From positions 496,001 through 560,000 of the forward strand of contig CP030884.1 of assembly GCA_006969385.1 (NCBI GenBank): DNA of 64,000 nt, given 5' to 3'. Origin of the DNA: Planctomycetaceae bacterium (GTDB taxonomy: Bacteria > Planctomycetota > Phycisphaerae > UBA1845 > UTPLA1). Below, piece by piece: positions 8,513-17,916 of this stretch (position 1 is its first letter; every line of letters starts with the position of its first letter). The notes under the pieces are model-generated. The model was given only the letters and a program-made list of their open reading frames with translations. It had not been told where the DNA came from and did no database searches. The translations under genes were made by a program, and so were the position numbers.

Positions 8513-11272
8513 TTGGCTGAAAAGAAAAAACGCATTCATAACCTCGCGAAGGAACTCGACGTCACCAGTAAGGCGATTATCGCCAAGTGTGAGGCCGAGG
8601 GTATCACCATTAAGAACCACATGGCCGTCGTTACTGCCGGCTTGGAAGCGACCATTCGCGAGTGGTTCAGCGAGGGTTCGCACGATACGACGCTCGAAGA
8701 AGCGGGTCGCGTAGACTTAAAGCGCGTGAAGCGCAAGCGCCGCAAGAAGACGGCCACCAAGACCGAAGGCGAAGGCGGCACCGCCACGCTGACGGAGACC
8801 GATACCGATACCGCCGACGACACGGAAGCGGATGAATCATCCGATAGCGCGACGGTCGAAGAGGCCTCCGCGACGACGACGGCAGCACCCGCCGCGCCCG
8901 CGCCAGTCGCCGCCGAAGCGCCGGCTCCGGCAGAAGAGGCCGCCCCCGCTGCCGAGCAACAGCCCGAAGCTGCTCCGGAAACGCCGCAGGTCGCCGCCGA
9001 AGCCCCCGTCGCCGATGCGCCGGCAGGATCGGAAGCCCCCACTGAAGAACCGCCTCAACCACCGGCGACTCCCGACCCGGTCGAAGTACAGGGACCGCAG
9101 AACGTTCCGAAGCCCGCCGCCCTCAAGGGCCCCAAGGTCATTCGCATCGATAAGGCCGAGCGGGTGGAACGACCGCGTCCGGCACGCAGCGGCCCGCGAC
9201 CGCCTGCGCGCGATACCGGCCCGATGCCGCCCGCCGGTGATGACGATCGCGCTCGTCGCCGCGGCCCCGGTGTGGTGCCCGCCGCCGATCGCAAGGAAAC
9301 CGCCAGCCGCAGCCCGCGCCATCGCGGTCGTCGCGACAACCGCGAGATGACCGACGAGAAGTTCCGCGAATGGAAGGAGCGCGGCGTCGAGGAGATGCGC
9401 GAGCGCATCGCCCGCGCGACCGGTCATGGCATCAGCAGCATGCGCGCCGTCGAACGGCGCGGTGGTGGACGGCGCTCCAAGCAAAAGCAAATCACCGTCA
9501 AGAAAGACAAAATCGAAATGGCCGAACCGATCAACATTCGCGATCTGTCGCGCGAAAGCGGCATCCCGGTCATGTCGATTCTGACGTTCTTGCGGCGCGA
9601 ACACGAGATTAACACAACCATCAACGCGACGATCAGCGCCGAACACGCGCAAATGGTCTGTCTCGAATACGGCATCGAACTCACGACGGTCGAAGCCAAG
9701 ACCATGCTCGACGAATTGGCCGAGGAACATGCGGCCATCACGCGCAAACGCATGGAACCGCGACCGCCGATCGTGACGGTGCTCGGCCACGTCGACCACG
9801 GTAAGACGAGCCTGCTCGACCGCATCCGCAAGGCGAAGGTCGCCGAGTCGGAAGCGGGCGGCATTACGCAGCACGTCGGCGCCTATCAGGTCGATGTGGA
9901 CGGCAGCCCGGTCACCTTCCTCGATACGCCCGGCCACGCGGCCTTTACCGCCATGCGCGCCCGCGGCGCCCATTTAACGGACGTGGTGGTGTTGGTAGTG
10001 GCCGCCGATGACGGCGTCATGCCAACGACCCTCGAAGCCATCAACCACGCCAAGGCCGCCGAGACGACCATCGTGGTTGCATTGAACAAGTGCGATTTGC
10101 CGCACGATATCAACAAGATTTACGGTCAGCTTACCGAACACGGCCTCACGCCCAGCGGCGATTGGGGTGGTGAGATCGACGTGATTCCGACGTCGGCCAT
10201 TACCGGCCAAGGCGTTGACGATCTGCTGGCTCACTTGGCCACGCTCACCGAAGTGCTCGATTTGCAGGCCGATCCGTCGATCGCGCCGACCGGCGTGGTG
10301 ATCGAAGCGCGACGCGATGAAAAAACAGGGATTGTCGCCACGCTAATGGTGCGCGAAGGCACGCTCAAAGCCGGGCAAACGATCGTGTGTGGCCCCGGCT
10401 TCGGTCGCATACGCTCGATGAAGGACGATTCCGGCAAAGAGATGAAGAAGGCCGGCCCGGCGACGCCCGTGGTGGTGACCGGTTTGTCGGAAGTACCCGA
10501 CGCGGGCGATAAGTTCTTCGAGGTGCGCAACAACCGTAAAGCGAAGGAAGTGGCGGAAGAAGTCGCCAAGATTCGCCGCGAGAAAGAACTCGCCGAGATC
10601 GGCCCGAAGCCCACGTCGCTCGAACGCATGTTTGCGGAAGCGGCCGAAGGCGAAGTGCCCGAACTCAACCTCATTATTCGCGCCGATGCCCAAGGCTCGG
10701 TCGACGCGCTCAAACAGGAGCTGTCGAAATTCAAGAGCGACGAAGTGCGGCTCAACATTCTGCACGGCGGTGTCGGCACGGTGAGCGAATCGGATATCAC
10801 GCTGGCGCAGGCGAGCGACGCGTTGATTGTGGCGTTCTACGTGGCCGTCGATCCGATTACGCAGCGCAAGGCCGAACATGCGGGCGTGGATATCCGCTCG
10901 TACCGTGTGCTGTATGAGGTGAGCGACGACATCAAGAAGGCTCTCGAAGGCATGTTGGCCCCCGAGGAACGCATCGAATCGCGCGGCCAGGCGGAGGTAC
11001 GCGAAGTATTCACTATCTCCAAGGTTGGCAAGATCGCCGGTTGCTTCATTCGCGACGGCATCATCAACCGCAACCACAAGGTGCGCGTGGTGCGCGACGG
11101 CGTGATTGTGGTGGATGGCGCGAATCTCGATTCGCTGCGCCGCTTCAAGGATGACGTGAAGGAAGTGAAATCCGGTTTTGAATGTGGTATTCGTATCGAA
11201 CGCTTCGACGATCTGAAGCCGGGCGATGTGATCGAAGCCTTTGAAGTGGTGGAGATTGCCCGCACGCTGTAG
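8513..11272 (+). CDS. infB: Translation initiation factor IF-2
   Basis: This GTPase places initiator fMet-tRNA on the ribosome. 919 aa. First IF2_N module at 1-55; Pro/Ala/Glu-rich linker of about 250 residues; a basic Arg-rich segment; second IF2_N ([18 protein letters not shown]); G domain with G1 GHVDHGKT (~residue 424), G3 DTPGHA (~471), G4 NKCD and G5 SAITG; then domains II-IV with the C-terminal tRNA-binding barrel ([18 protein letters not shown]). The start is TTG at 8513, supported by GGAGA at 8501-8505 and by homology of the very first residues to the neighbouring IF2_N protein. It belongs to the nusA cluster. Confidence 0.96.
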   Translation: MAEKKKRIHNLAKELDVTSKAIIAKCEAEGITIKNHMAVVTAGLEATIREWFSEGSHDTTLEEAGRVDLKRVKRKRRKKTATKTEGEGGTATLTETDTDTADDTEADESSDSATVEEASATTTAAPAAPAPVAAEAPAPAEEAAPAAEQQPEAAPETPQVAAEAPVADAPAGSEAPTEEPPQPPATPDPVEVQGPQNVPKPAALKGPKVIRIDKAERVERPRPARSGPRPPARDTGPMPPAGDDDRARRRGPGVVPAADRKETASRSPRHRGRRDNREMTDEKFREWKERGVEEMRERIARATGHGISSMRAVERRGGGRRSKQKQITVKKDKIEMAEPINIRDLSRESGIPVMSILTFLRREHEINTTINATISAEHAQMVCLEYGIELTTVEAKTMLDELAEEHAAITRKRMEPRPPIVTVLGHVDHGKTSLLDRIRKAKVAESEAGGITQHVGAYQVDVDGSPVTFLDTPGHAAFTAMRARGAHLTDVVVLVVAADDGVMPTTLEAINHAKAAETTIVVALNKCDLPHDINKIYGQLTEHGLTPSGDWGGEIDVIPTSAITGQGVDDLLAHLATLTEVLDLQADPSIAPTGVVIEARRDEKTGIVATLMVREGTLKAGQTIVCGPGFGRIRSMKDDSGKEMKKAGPATPVVVTGLSEVPDAGDKFFEVRNNRKAKEVAEEVAKIRREKELAEIGPKPTSLERMFAEAAEGEVPELNLIIRADAQGSVDALKQELSKFKSDEVRLNILHGGVGTVSESDITLAQASDALIVAFYVAVDPITQRKAEHAGVDIRSYRVLYEVSDDIKKALEGMLAPEERIESRGQAEVREVFTISKVGKIAGCFIRDGIINRNHKVRVVRDGVIVVDGANLDSLRRFKDDVKEVKSGFECGIRIERFDDLKPGDVIEAFEVVEIARTL

Positions 11273-11388
11273 GCCGGCGCCGTCTATGCACAGTTTCGTC
11301 GATTCATTTTTTTCAGCGCGCTGCACGACTACGCCCCGCCGCCGTTGGGGTGCGGGCGCGTTAGCGACGCTGCCGATTGGCCCTCACC

Positions 11389-11670
11389 ATGTTTGTAGGA
11401 ACGCTCGAACTGTGGCTGACGATTCCCGAAGCGCGCACGCTCAAGGACAAACGCCGCGTCGTCAAAAGCCTGAAGGATCGGCTGGGCGGCAAGCACAACA
11501 TCAGCATCGCCGAAGTGGACGAGTTGGACGAACATCGCCGGGCAACATTGGGCATCGCGATGGTCGCCAACGACCGGCGTTTTCTGGAAAGCTGCTTGTC
11601 GAAACTCGTGGACGAGGTGCGTTTCAATCCGCGATCCACGTTGCTGGATTATCAGATCGAGTTGATATAA
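11389..11670 (+). CDS. DUF503 family protein (YlxP-like)
   Basis: A 93-aa protein of the DUF503 family: an N-terminal strand (VGTLELWLTIPEARTLKDKR) followed by VVKSLKDRL and NISIAEVDELDEHRRATLGIAMV. In Bacillus and many other phyla the gene (ylxP) sits between infB and rbfA, exactly as here, and is suspected to take part in ribosome maturation or RNA binding. ATG 11389 is used; a TTG in frame at 11377 is less likely. The gap from infB is 116 bases. Confidence 0.85.
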   Translation: MFVGTLELWLTIPEARTLKDKRRVVKSLKDRLGGKHNISIAEVDELDEHRRATLGIAMVANDRRFLESCLSKLVDEVRFNPRSTLLDYQIELI

Positions 11671-11706
11671 CGAGCGCGCCGCGCGCCGCTATCGAGTTGG
11701 GTTTTC

Positions 11707-12111
11707 ATGTCTCATCGTAAGGAACGCCTCGCCCATTTCATTCGCGATGTTGTGAGCGATGCCATCGCCAATCGCATCGCCGATCCGCGCGTGCATGCGT
11801 TTACGAGCGTCACGCGCGTGGAAGTCTCACCCGACTTGCGCCATGCCGAGGTGTACCTAAGCGTCATGGGCAGCGACAGCGAAAGCCGCACCACGTTGCG
11901 CGGCATGAACAGCGCGCGCGGCATGATTCAAACCCGGCTCGCCAAGCAAGTGAAAATGCGCCAATGCCCCCTGCTGCGGTTCGAACTCGACGACAGCATC
12001 AAATCGGCGATCGATACCATCCAGCAAATCGATAAACTGCACCAAGACCGTCCCGCGGATGCCGAGCCATTCGAAGGCGACGACGACGATACGGCGGAGA
12101 AATCGGAATGA
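11707..12111 (+). CDS. rbfA: Ribosome-binding factor A
   Basis: RbfA is a small KH-type protein that binds the 30S subunit during late 16S rRNA maturation and cold adaptation. 134 aa. Seen: N-terminal helix (ERLAHFIRDVVSDAIANRIADPRV), core FTSVTRVEVSPDLRHAEVYLSVMG, and the end of the KH fold RFELDDSIKSAIDTIQQIDK, followed by an acidic tail (EGDDDDTAEKSE). Its stop codon overlaps the start of the next gene by four bases (ATGA), so the two are probably translationally coupled. Confidence 0.93.
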   Translation: MSHRKERLAHFIRDVVSDAIANRIADPRVHAFTSVTRVEVSPDLRHAEVYLSVMGSDSESRTTLRGMNSARGMIQTRLAKQVKMRQCPLLRFELDDSIKSAIDTIQQIDKLHQDRPADAEPFEGDDDDTAEKSE

Positions 12112-12890
12112 AAAACGCCACGCAATACGCGGCGAAGATCAAGAAGCTGCTGACCAATATCAAATCCCACGAAGAGAAGGACGGTCGCGTCGAAATCGAC
12201 GGGCCGGAAGAAACGCTTCTGATGGGCATCCTTGCGCGCAGCGCCCCCGAGAAAAAAGCGGCCGACGCGCTGAGCAACCTGCGCGCAGCGACCGTCGATT
12301 TGAACGATATGCGCGTAACGCCCGTTGCCGAAATGGTGCAGATCATCGGTACAGGCTATCCGGCGGCGCGTGTTGCCGCCGCCGAAATCGCGGCGGTGAT
12401 GAACTCGATCTTCAATCAATTGCACGAGATGGATCTGTCGCTGTTTAAGGGCATGGCGAAAAAGGCCGCCATCAGCTTTCTCGACGATTTGGACGGGCTA
12501 AGCCCGTATGCCCACGCGTTTTTCCGCTTGCGCTACTTGTCGTCCAGCGCTGTGCCGCTGACCGACGCGGGGCTAACCTACCTGATCAAGACCGACCATT
12601 TACCCGAGGGCACCAACGTCGATGAGGCCCAGAAATTCCTCGGGAACCACTTTAAAGACGATGCCGCGCTAACGCTCTCGTCGGCGCTTAAAATCTATGC
12701 GGCGTCGCCCGCCGCCAAAAAGGACATGCGCGAGGGCGGCCTATCAGCCGGTAAGAAGAAAACGACCAAGAAAAAAGCGACGAGCAAGTCAAAAACCGCC
12801 ACCAAGACCAAAAAAGCGGCAACCTCGACCGCTGCCGCGTCGAAAAAGAAAAAGACGACCGCCGCCAAGAAGAAACGGCTCCGCCGCTAG
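12108..12890 (+). CDS. Degenerate HhH-GPD-like protein with Lys-rich tail
   Basis: 260 aa, overlapping rbfA by four bases. The first ~200 residues resemble the endonuclease III/HhH-GPD fold: ETLLMGILARSAPEKKAADAL, the middle helices (MVQIIGTGYPAARVAA), a hairpin-like LDGLSPYAHAF and VPLTDAGLTYL where active enzymes have the hairpin LPGVGxKTA and the VDTHV aspartate motif. The catalytic Lys of bifunctional glycosylases and the Fe-S Cys cluster are missing. Residues ~210-260 are a Lys/Ala/Thr tail like that of histone-H1-like bacterial proteins. It is probably a DNA- or RNA-binding protein; catalytic activity is doubtful. The fold call is by eye. Confidence 0.5.
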   Translation: MKNATQYAAKIKKLLTNIKSHEEKDGRVEIDGPEETLLMGILARSAPEKKAADALSNLRAATVDLNDMRVTPVAEMVQIIGTGYPAARVAAAEIAAVMNSIFNQLHEMDLSLFKGMAKKAAISFLDDLDGLSPYAHAFFRLRYLSSSAVPLTDAGLTYLIKTDHLPEGTNVDEAQKFLGNHFKDDAALTLSSALKIYAASPAAKKDMREGGLSAGKKKTTKKKATSKSKTATKTKKAATSTAAASKKKKTTAAKKKRLRR

Positions 12891-12937
12891 CCCGGCATCG
12901 ACGCTCACCGGGTGCGGCCCAACTTTGGGAAACTGCC

Positions 12938-15900
12938 ATGCCCCCGGTTCGCCTACCGTTAATCGATTCGCCTTCTAAGCGCGTTCAATCCAATCGCCAT
13001 CTTTTGCGGCTATTGCCGACGTTGATGGCGATTGTTTTGTTTTCGCATTCTGTCGGTCACGCTCAGGATGCCCTTTCCGACGAAGCGCGCGTGCCGCTCG
13101 ATAGACTCGAACCGGCGATCGAGTTTCCGCCCGCCAATTCCACCGATACGCTCATTGAAAGTGACGCGCTCAAAGGCAAGGATCGCCGCACGTGGCGGGA
13201 AATCCGCAGCGCCGTAGCCAACGGCTTATGGGCTGGTGCGCAGGATAAGCTCGACGAAATGCTGGCGGCGCATCCGGGGTTTGTTGAAGCACGTCTGACG
13301 CGGGCGCAGGTACGAGCGCGGCTGGGCGATAACGACGGCGCGCGGCGCGACTTGCGCGAAGTGATCAAACTCGATCCGCGCAACGTCGCGGCGCACGGCC
13401 TGTTAGGTGAGTTGTCGCTGATCGACGGCGAACCGCTGGCGGCAGTCTTGTCGTTACGCCTGACTTATGCTGCGCGAACCGATCGACCGCAGCAACCCGA
13501 GCGTTTGGTGGCCGCCCTGCTCTTGGCGCGTACGTTGGAATCGGAAGGCTACCTCACCGCCGCCTTGGAGCTTTACGAAACCTTCCGCGACGAGACCAAA
13601 GAGCCGACCCAGGAGATGCGCCGCCACGAACGGTTGCGCGAAATGATGGACGCCAATCGCGATGAACTCGATCGGCGCGTGGCCGGGTTACAGTCGCGCT
13701 TGGGGGCGTGGGAAAAGGCGGTGCGTAGTTGGAAGTCGCTTACGGAAGAAAACCCCAGCGACTACAACAATTGGCGAAGATTGCTGCGCGCACAAGCGCA
13801 ACTCGGCGATGCCGAGGCTGTCGAATCGAGCATCCGCACGATGACGCAGTTGGTACAAGTCGGCACCATCGGCGAAGCCAAGGCAGTGATCGCGCCGGAA
13901 GTGCTCGAGATATGGGAAAGCCTGCCCCCAACGGACGAGAACAACGCCCGTGGGATCGACCTGATGGTCGAACTCGGCGATACGGCGACGATGCTCGCGC
14001 GCGTGCGGAAGGCGTTGCACGAAGGCAACACCACGTATGCGGATACAGTCATCGACGCCGCACGACGCAAATCACCTGACGATGTCGACGTGCGCGTGGC
14101 GGCGGTGCGACAGCAACTGCGCAAGGGGCATTACGTTGCCGCGGCCAACGAACTCACGGCAACGATGGCGATGGCGGCCGATCCGATCGGCGTGTTCGAT
14201 GCGTCGTTCGATTACATCTCCAAAGAAACGCTCGATAGCCTGCGCGCGGCGTTGGTCAATAACGAATATCAACCGGCCACGCCCGATTTAAGGCCGCACA
14301 TTAAGGCGCTACTACTCGAAGGTGTCGGTGAATATCGGGACGCCATCACGATGGCGCAGGCGGCGCTGCAACAAGATGAAACCGACGGGCTGGCGCGCGC
14401 AACGCTCGCCCGGGCTCACATTGGTGCGCTCGACTGGGAAGCGGCGGCCGCCACCTGTGCGACCGTCGACCATAACGCACCGCAGGCCGCGCGGCTCGAG
14501 CTTTGCCTCGGTCGAATCAAAACGGCGCTGGGTCTTCACGATGCGGCGCGGTCGCATTTTCGCAAGTCGGTGGAACTCAATCCGAAACTGGCCGATGCGG
14601 CGTTCGCGCTGGCGCAATTGGAAGATCGTGTCAACGAATCGTCGATGCGCAATCATCCGATGGTGACGGTATTGAGCGAGTTGCTCACGCGCATCGACCC
14701 GACGCACGCCCGCGCGCGGGAGATGTTGGTCGAGTATTACCTACTGCAAGCGTCTGTCGATCAAGCGCAGCGCGCGCTGATGGGCTTTGACGCGTACGAG
14801 ATTTACGGGGCCGAGGCCGAACGTGCCCGTGCCTTATTCGCGTTGCGCAACGACCGCTCCGGCGACGTCGACCAAGCGACAACGCGCTATGTGGGCGAGC
14901 TTCAGCGCATCGCCGAAGCATACCCGCGCGATGCATTGACCTACCATATGCTGGCGCGGTTTCATAGCGATCCGAACATCAACGAATTCGAGAAGGCGCT
15001 GGCGGCGGTGAATCGCGCGTTGGAAATCGATCCACAACTCGTGCCGTCGATGGAATTGTGCGCGTCGTTGCAAACGCGTCTGCTGGCGTTTAGGGAAACG
15101 GAACGCTGGTATGCGGAGCTGCTGAAGCACTATCCGAACAACGATAGTTACATGCGTCAGTTGCGATTGCTGCTGCGCGACCGCGGCGCCATCGATGAGG
15201 CGGCGGATTTGTTCGAACGACAGATCGCCAAATCTGACGGCGACGATCAGAAAGATCGCTATACGTTTGAACTAATCGCGATGTTGCAGAAAGCCGGGCA
15301 CGACGAGCGCGCCATCGGCGTGGCCAAAAGGTGGCTCGACGACAAGCCGCAGGATGCCACGCGCCGCTCGGTTTACGTCGACAGCCTATCGCGCGGCAAG
15401 CAACACGAAGACGCGATCCGTCGCGCGCGCGAGTATTACGACGAGAGTGGCGAAGATATCGCCAAGTTTCGCTTGCGCTTGGCACTCGAGCGTGCCGAGC
15501 GCTACACAGAATCTCAGCAACTGTTGTTGGGTTGGCTGGAAGAAAATCCCGACGCGGCGTGGATCAACGAAAGTTTAATTCGCGCGTGTTGGTCGGCGGG
15601 TGAATGGCAGCAGGCGATCGAGTTGGCCAAGGCCGCCCACGAAGCCGCGCCCAATCAGGGCTTCGAGGAAATGTTGATCGAAGCCTATCGCCATGCCGGT
15701 GACATCGACGACGCCATCGCGTTGCGCCGACGCGACGTGACGGAGGCCGAAACGCAATTGCGCAATGCCGGTCGCAACGGTTGGCAGCGTACCGATCTGG
15801 CCAATGCCTACTTGCGAGCGCAAATGCTGTTGGTCGGCGAACTGATGGCCGTCGAGCGCTACGGTGAAGCCGCGCGCATGCTGCGCTCGATGATCGAAAA

Positions 15901-16498
15901 CGAACTCGAACCCGGTCGCAACGGCGCGACCATCTTCGAAGGCTTTGTCATTCAATTGCGCAACACGCTAAGCGAGGTCTATCGTCTCGATGGTGATATC
16001 GGTAAGTGCATCTCCGAGTTGGAACTGATCTACGAAGAGGCACCCTACGACGCCGGGGCTGCGAACAATCTTGGTTACACGCTGATCGATAGCGGTCGCG
16101 ATGCGGAACGGGCCGAGCAGTTGATTCGATCGTCGCTGGCGCGCGATCCGGACATTGCCGCCACGCTCGATAGCATGGGATGGGTGTTCTACAAGAAAGG
16201 CGAATTCGACAAGGCTGTTGATATGCTGACGCGTGCGCGGTATCGCAGCGACCGCGAAGACCCGGTCGTGTTCGACCACTTGGGTGATGCGTCTTATCGC
16301 CTCGGGCGTATCGACGATGCCAAACGCCATTGGCAGCAGGCCACCGAGCTTTGCGATCCGACGCAGAAGCCGCCACCGCCCGCCGCCGATCGCAAGTTAT
16401 TCCCGGCGATCAAGGCCAAGCTCGATGCGCTGGCCGACGGCGAAACGCCGACGACGGCGCCGGTATTGAATGCCGATTCTAAAACGGCGGGAGATTAG
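12938..16498 (+). CDS. Large secreted tetratricopeptide-repeat protein
   Basis: 1186 aa. A long positively charged N-terminus and hydrophobic segment (LLPTLMAIVLFSHSVGHAQ) indicates export across the inner membrane. The rest is a solenoid of TPR units: the clearest are GFVEARLTRAQVRARLGDNDGA, the region around PRNVAAHGLLGELS, ALEIDPQLVPSMELCASL and the C-terminal run AGAANNLGYTLIDSGRDAERA, PDIAATLDSMGWVFYKKGEF and DPVVFDHLGDASYRLGRIDDA. Such proteins scaffold periplasmic or outer-membrane complexes, for example in cell-surface or polysaccharide assembly. The substrate here is unknown. It follows the HhH-like gene by 47 bases. Confidence 0.8.
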   Translation: MPPVRLPLIDSPSKRVQSNRHLLRLLPTLMAIVLFSHSVGHAQDALSDEARVPLDRLEPAIEFPPANSTDTLIESDALKGKDRRTWREIRSAVANGLWAGAQDKLDEMLAAHPGFVEARLTRAQVRARLGDNDGARRDLREVIKLDPRNVAAHGLLGELSLIDGEPLAAVLSLRLTYAARTDRPQQPERLVAALLLARTLESEGYLTAALELYETFRDETKEPTQEMRRHERLREMMDANRDELDRRVAGLQSRLGAWEKAVRSWKSLTEENPSDYNNWRRLLRAQAQLGDAEAVESSIRTMTQLVQVGTIGEAKAVIAPEVLEIWESLPPTDENNARGIDLMVELGDTATMLARVRKALHEGNTTYADTVIDAARRKSPDDVDVRVAAVRQQLRKGHYVAAANELTATMAMAADPIGVFDASFDYISKETLDSLRAALVNNEYQPATPDLRPHIKALLLEGVGEYRDAITMAQAALQQDETDGLARATLARAHIGALDWEAAAATCATVDHNAPQAARLELCLGRIKTALGLHDAARSHFRKSVELNPKLADAAFALAQLEDRVNESSMRNHPMVTVLSELLTRIDPTHARAREMLVEYYLLQASVDQAQRALMGFDAYEIYGAEAERARALFALRNDRSGDVDQATTRYVGELQRIAEAYPRDALTYHMLARFHSDPNINEFEKALAAVNRALEIDPQLVPSMELCASLQTRLLAFRETERWYAELLKHYPNNDSYMRQLRLLLRDRGAIDEAADLFERQIAKSDGDDQKDRYTFELIAMLQKAGHDERAIGVAKRWLDDKPQDATRRSVYVDSLSRGKQHEDAIRRAREYYDESGEDIAKFRLRLALERAERYTESQQLLLGWLEENPDAAWINESLIRACWSAGEWQQAIELAKAAHEAAPNQGFEEMLIEAYRHAGDIDDAIALRRRDVTEAETQLRNAGRNGWQRTDLANAYLRAQMLLVGELMAVERYGEAARMLRSMIENELEPGRNGATIFEGFVIQLRNTLSEVYRLDGDIGKCISELELIYEEAPYDAGAANNLGYTLIDSGRDAERAEQLIRSSLARDPDIAATLDSMGWVFYKKGEFDKAVDMLTRARYRSDREDPVVFDHLGDASYRLGRIDDAKRHWQQATELCDPTQKPPPPAADRKLFPAIKAKLDALADGETPTTAPVLNADSKTAGD

Positions 16499-16606
16499 CC
16501 AGCGACGTCGGGCCGATTCGTAATGATTGCCCCAACCCTTGGGTCGCAGGTTAACCCCCGGCCATTGGCCGGAAGCTAAGTGTACGCGGGTGTCCCTTCC
16601 TTCGGC

Positions 16607-16637
16607 GGGTGCCCCTGCCCCTCTGGGGCTGGGAGAC
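16607..16637 (+). repeat. GC-rich palindromic repeat, family C, copy 1
   Basis: GGGTGCCCCTGCCCC followed by TCTGGGGCTGGGAGAC. The arms GCCCC/GGGGC form a hairpin. Near-identical units occur at 36509-36539 (opposite strand), 42153-42183 and 42226-42256. This is a REP-like intergenic element in the 296-base gap before yebC. Confidence 0.7.
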
Positions 16638-16794
16638 ATCGAGCCATCAAGTGCCTACGCCCATCCAAAGATGGGGAAACGATCCCATTCTACCGACCCC
16701 AAACGCTATCCCGATTTCCGCGAATCTCGGTAGAATTAAGATTCCAAACAACAACCGAGACAGACCCTTAAGAAACAACGAGTGAGACACCACC

Positions 16795-17544
16795 ATGGCT
16801 GGTCATAGTAAATGGGCGAACATCAAGCATAAGAAGGCCGCTAACGACAACAAGCGCGGCAAACTATGGAGCAAGTTGGCCCGCAACATCATCGTGGCGG
16901 CCAAGAACGGTGGCGGCGATCCGTCGGCCAACCTCACGTTGCGTTACGCCATCGACAAGGCCAAAGAAGCCAACATGCCCAACGATACGATCGATAAGGC
17001 GATCAAAAAGGGAACCGGCGAACTCGATGGTGCCGAATACGTGCCGGCCAATTATGAGGGCTACGGCCCCGGCGGCGTGGCCGTCATCGTCGATGCGCTG
17101 ACCGACAACCCCAACCGCACCGCTCCCGAAATTAAGAAGATATTCGAGCGCGCCAACGGCAATCTCGGCGCGCCCAATTGCGTTAGCTGGAACTTCGCCA
17201 CCAAGGGTGTGTTCACCGTCGATGCCGGTGATAGCGATGAAGAAACGCTGATGGACATTGCCGTCGAGGCCGGTGCCGAAGATGTGAAAGAAGTGGACGG
17301 CATCTTCGAAATCACCTGCGAGGTCGAATCCTTCAGCGCCGTGCGCGACGCCCTCGCAGCCAAAGAGATCAAAACCCAATCCGCCGAAATCACCAAAATC
17401 CCCGGCACCACGGTCACCGTCGACGCCGACACGGGCGCGAAGATTTTGCGCATGATCGAGGCCTTTGAAGATCACGACGATGTACAGAACGTGTACGCCA
17501 ACTTCGACATGCCGGAAGAGGTGATGGCGCAGTTGGGTGGGTAG
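16795..17544 (+). CDS. yebC: YebC/PmpR family protein
   Basis: 249 aa. The family signature MAGHSKWANIKHKKAANDNK opens the protein, followed by the conserved GKLWSKLARNIIVAAKNGG, GYGPGGVAVIVDALTDNPNRT and NGNLG regions, the acidic domain and the C-terminal DHDDVQNVYANFDM. YebC proteins are known as DNA-binding regulators and, more recently, have been linked to translation of stalling Pro-rich stretches. The ATG at 16795 is preceded by a purine-rich GAGTGAGA-like segment. It stands alone between two repeat-containing gaps. Confidence 0.95.
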   Translation: MAGHSKWANIKHKKAANDNKRGKLWSKLARNIIVAAKNGGGDPSANLTLRYAIDKAKEANMPNDTIDKAIKKGTGELDGAEYVPANYEGYGPGGVAVIVDALTDNPNRTAPEIKKIFERANGNLGAPNCVSWNFATKGVFTVDAGDSDEETLMDIAVEAGAEDVKEVDGIFEITCEVESFSAVRDALAAKEIKTQSAEITKIPGTTVTVDADTGAKILRMIEAFEDHDDVQNVYANFDMPEEVMAQLGG

Positions 17545-17916
17545 AGGATATTGGGTTGTATGAATAACTGAATATGGCGCACGAGGTGTAGGTCAGGTGA
17601 TAACCTGACTTTGCCACTAGCGATGTAGGTAATTGCGAGCTGCATTCCAATAGGTGTACGCTCTACTCCAGCGAGACCAATTGTCTACCGACGCAGCGCC
17701 GATTGTTAGACTTTCACCTGACCAACAAAACTTTGCTCACCTCTTCATCGTATGGTCGCTCTGACCTCCGAACCATTCGCACCCAGCAATTTTCAACCGC
17801 AGAATCAACCGTAACTTTTTAGTACGGATGCCCTTTATTTAATGTACACTAGAAAATCTCGGCTCCAGAGATGGTCTATACATCCCATTCCGTCGTCGAA
17901 AGAAAGGGCCCGTCAC
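17545..17916. other. Intergenic region with one palindrome
   Basis: These 372 bases between yebC and the DUF2339 gene have no gene. They contain the palindrome GTCAGGT-GATA-ACCTGAC at 17592-17609, related to one at 20072-20089 on the other side of the DUF2339 gene, and a single arm TCACCTGACC near 17706. Toward the 3' end an AT-rich block (about 17814-17850) may hold the promoter of the following gene. Confidence 0.5.
17592..17609 (+). repeat. Palindrome, family D, copy 1
   Basis: Perfect 7-bp arms GTCAGGT/ACCTGAC around a four-base GATA loop. The same arms with a TGTC loop occur at 20072-20089. The two copies flank the DUF2339 gene. Confidence 0.6.
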
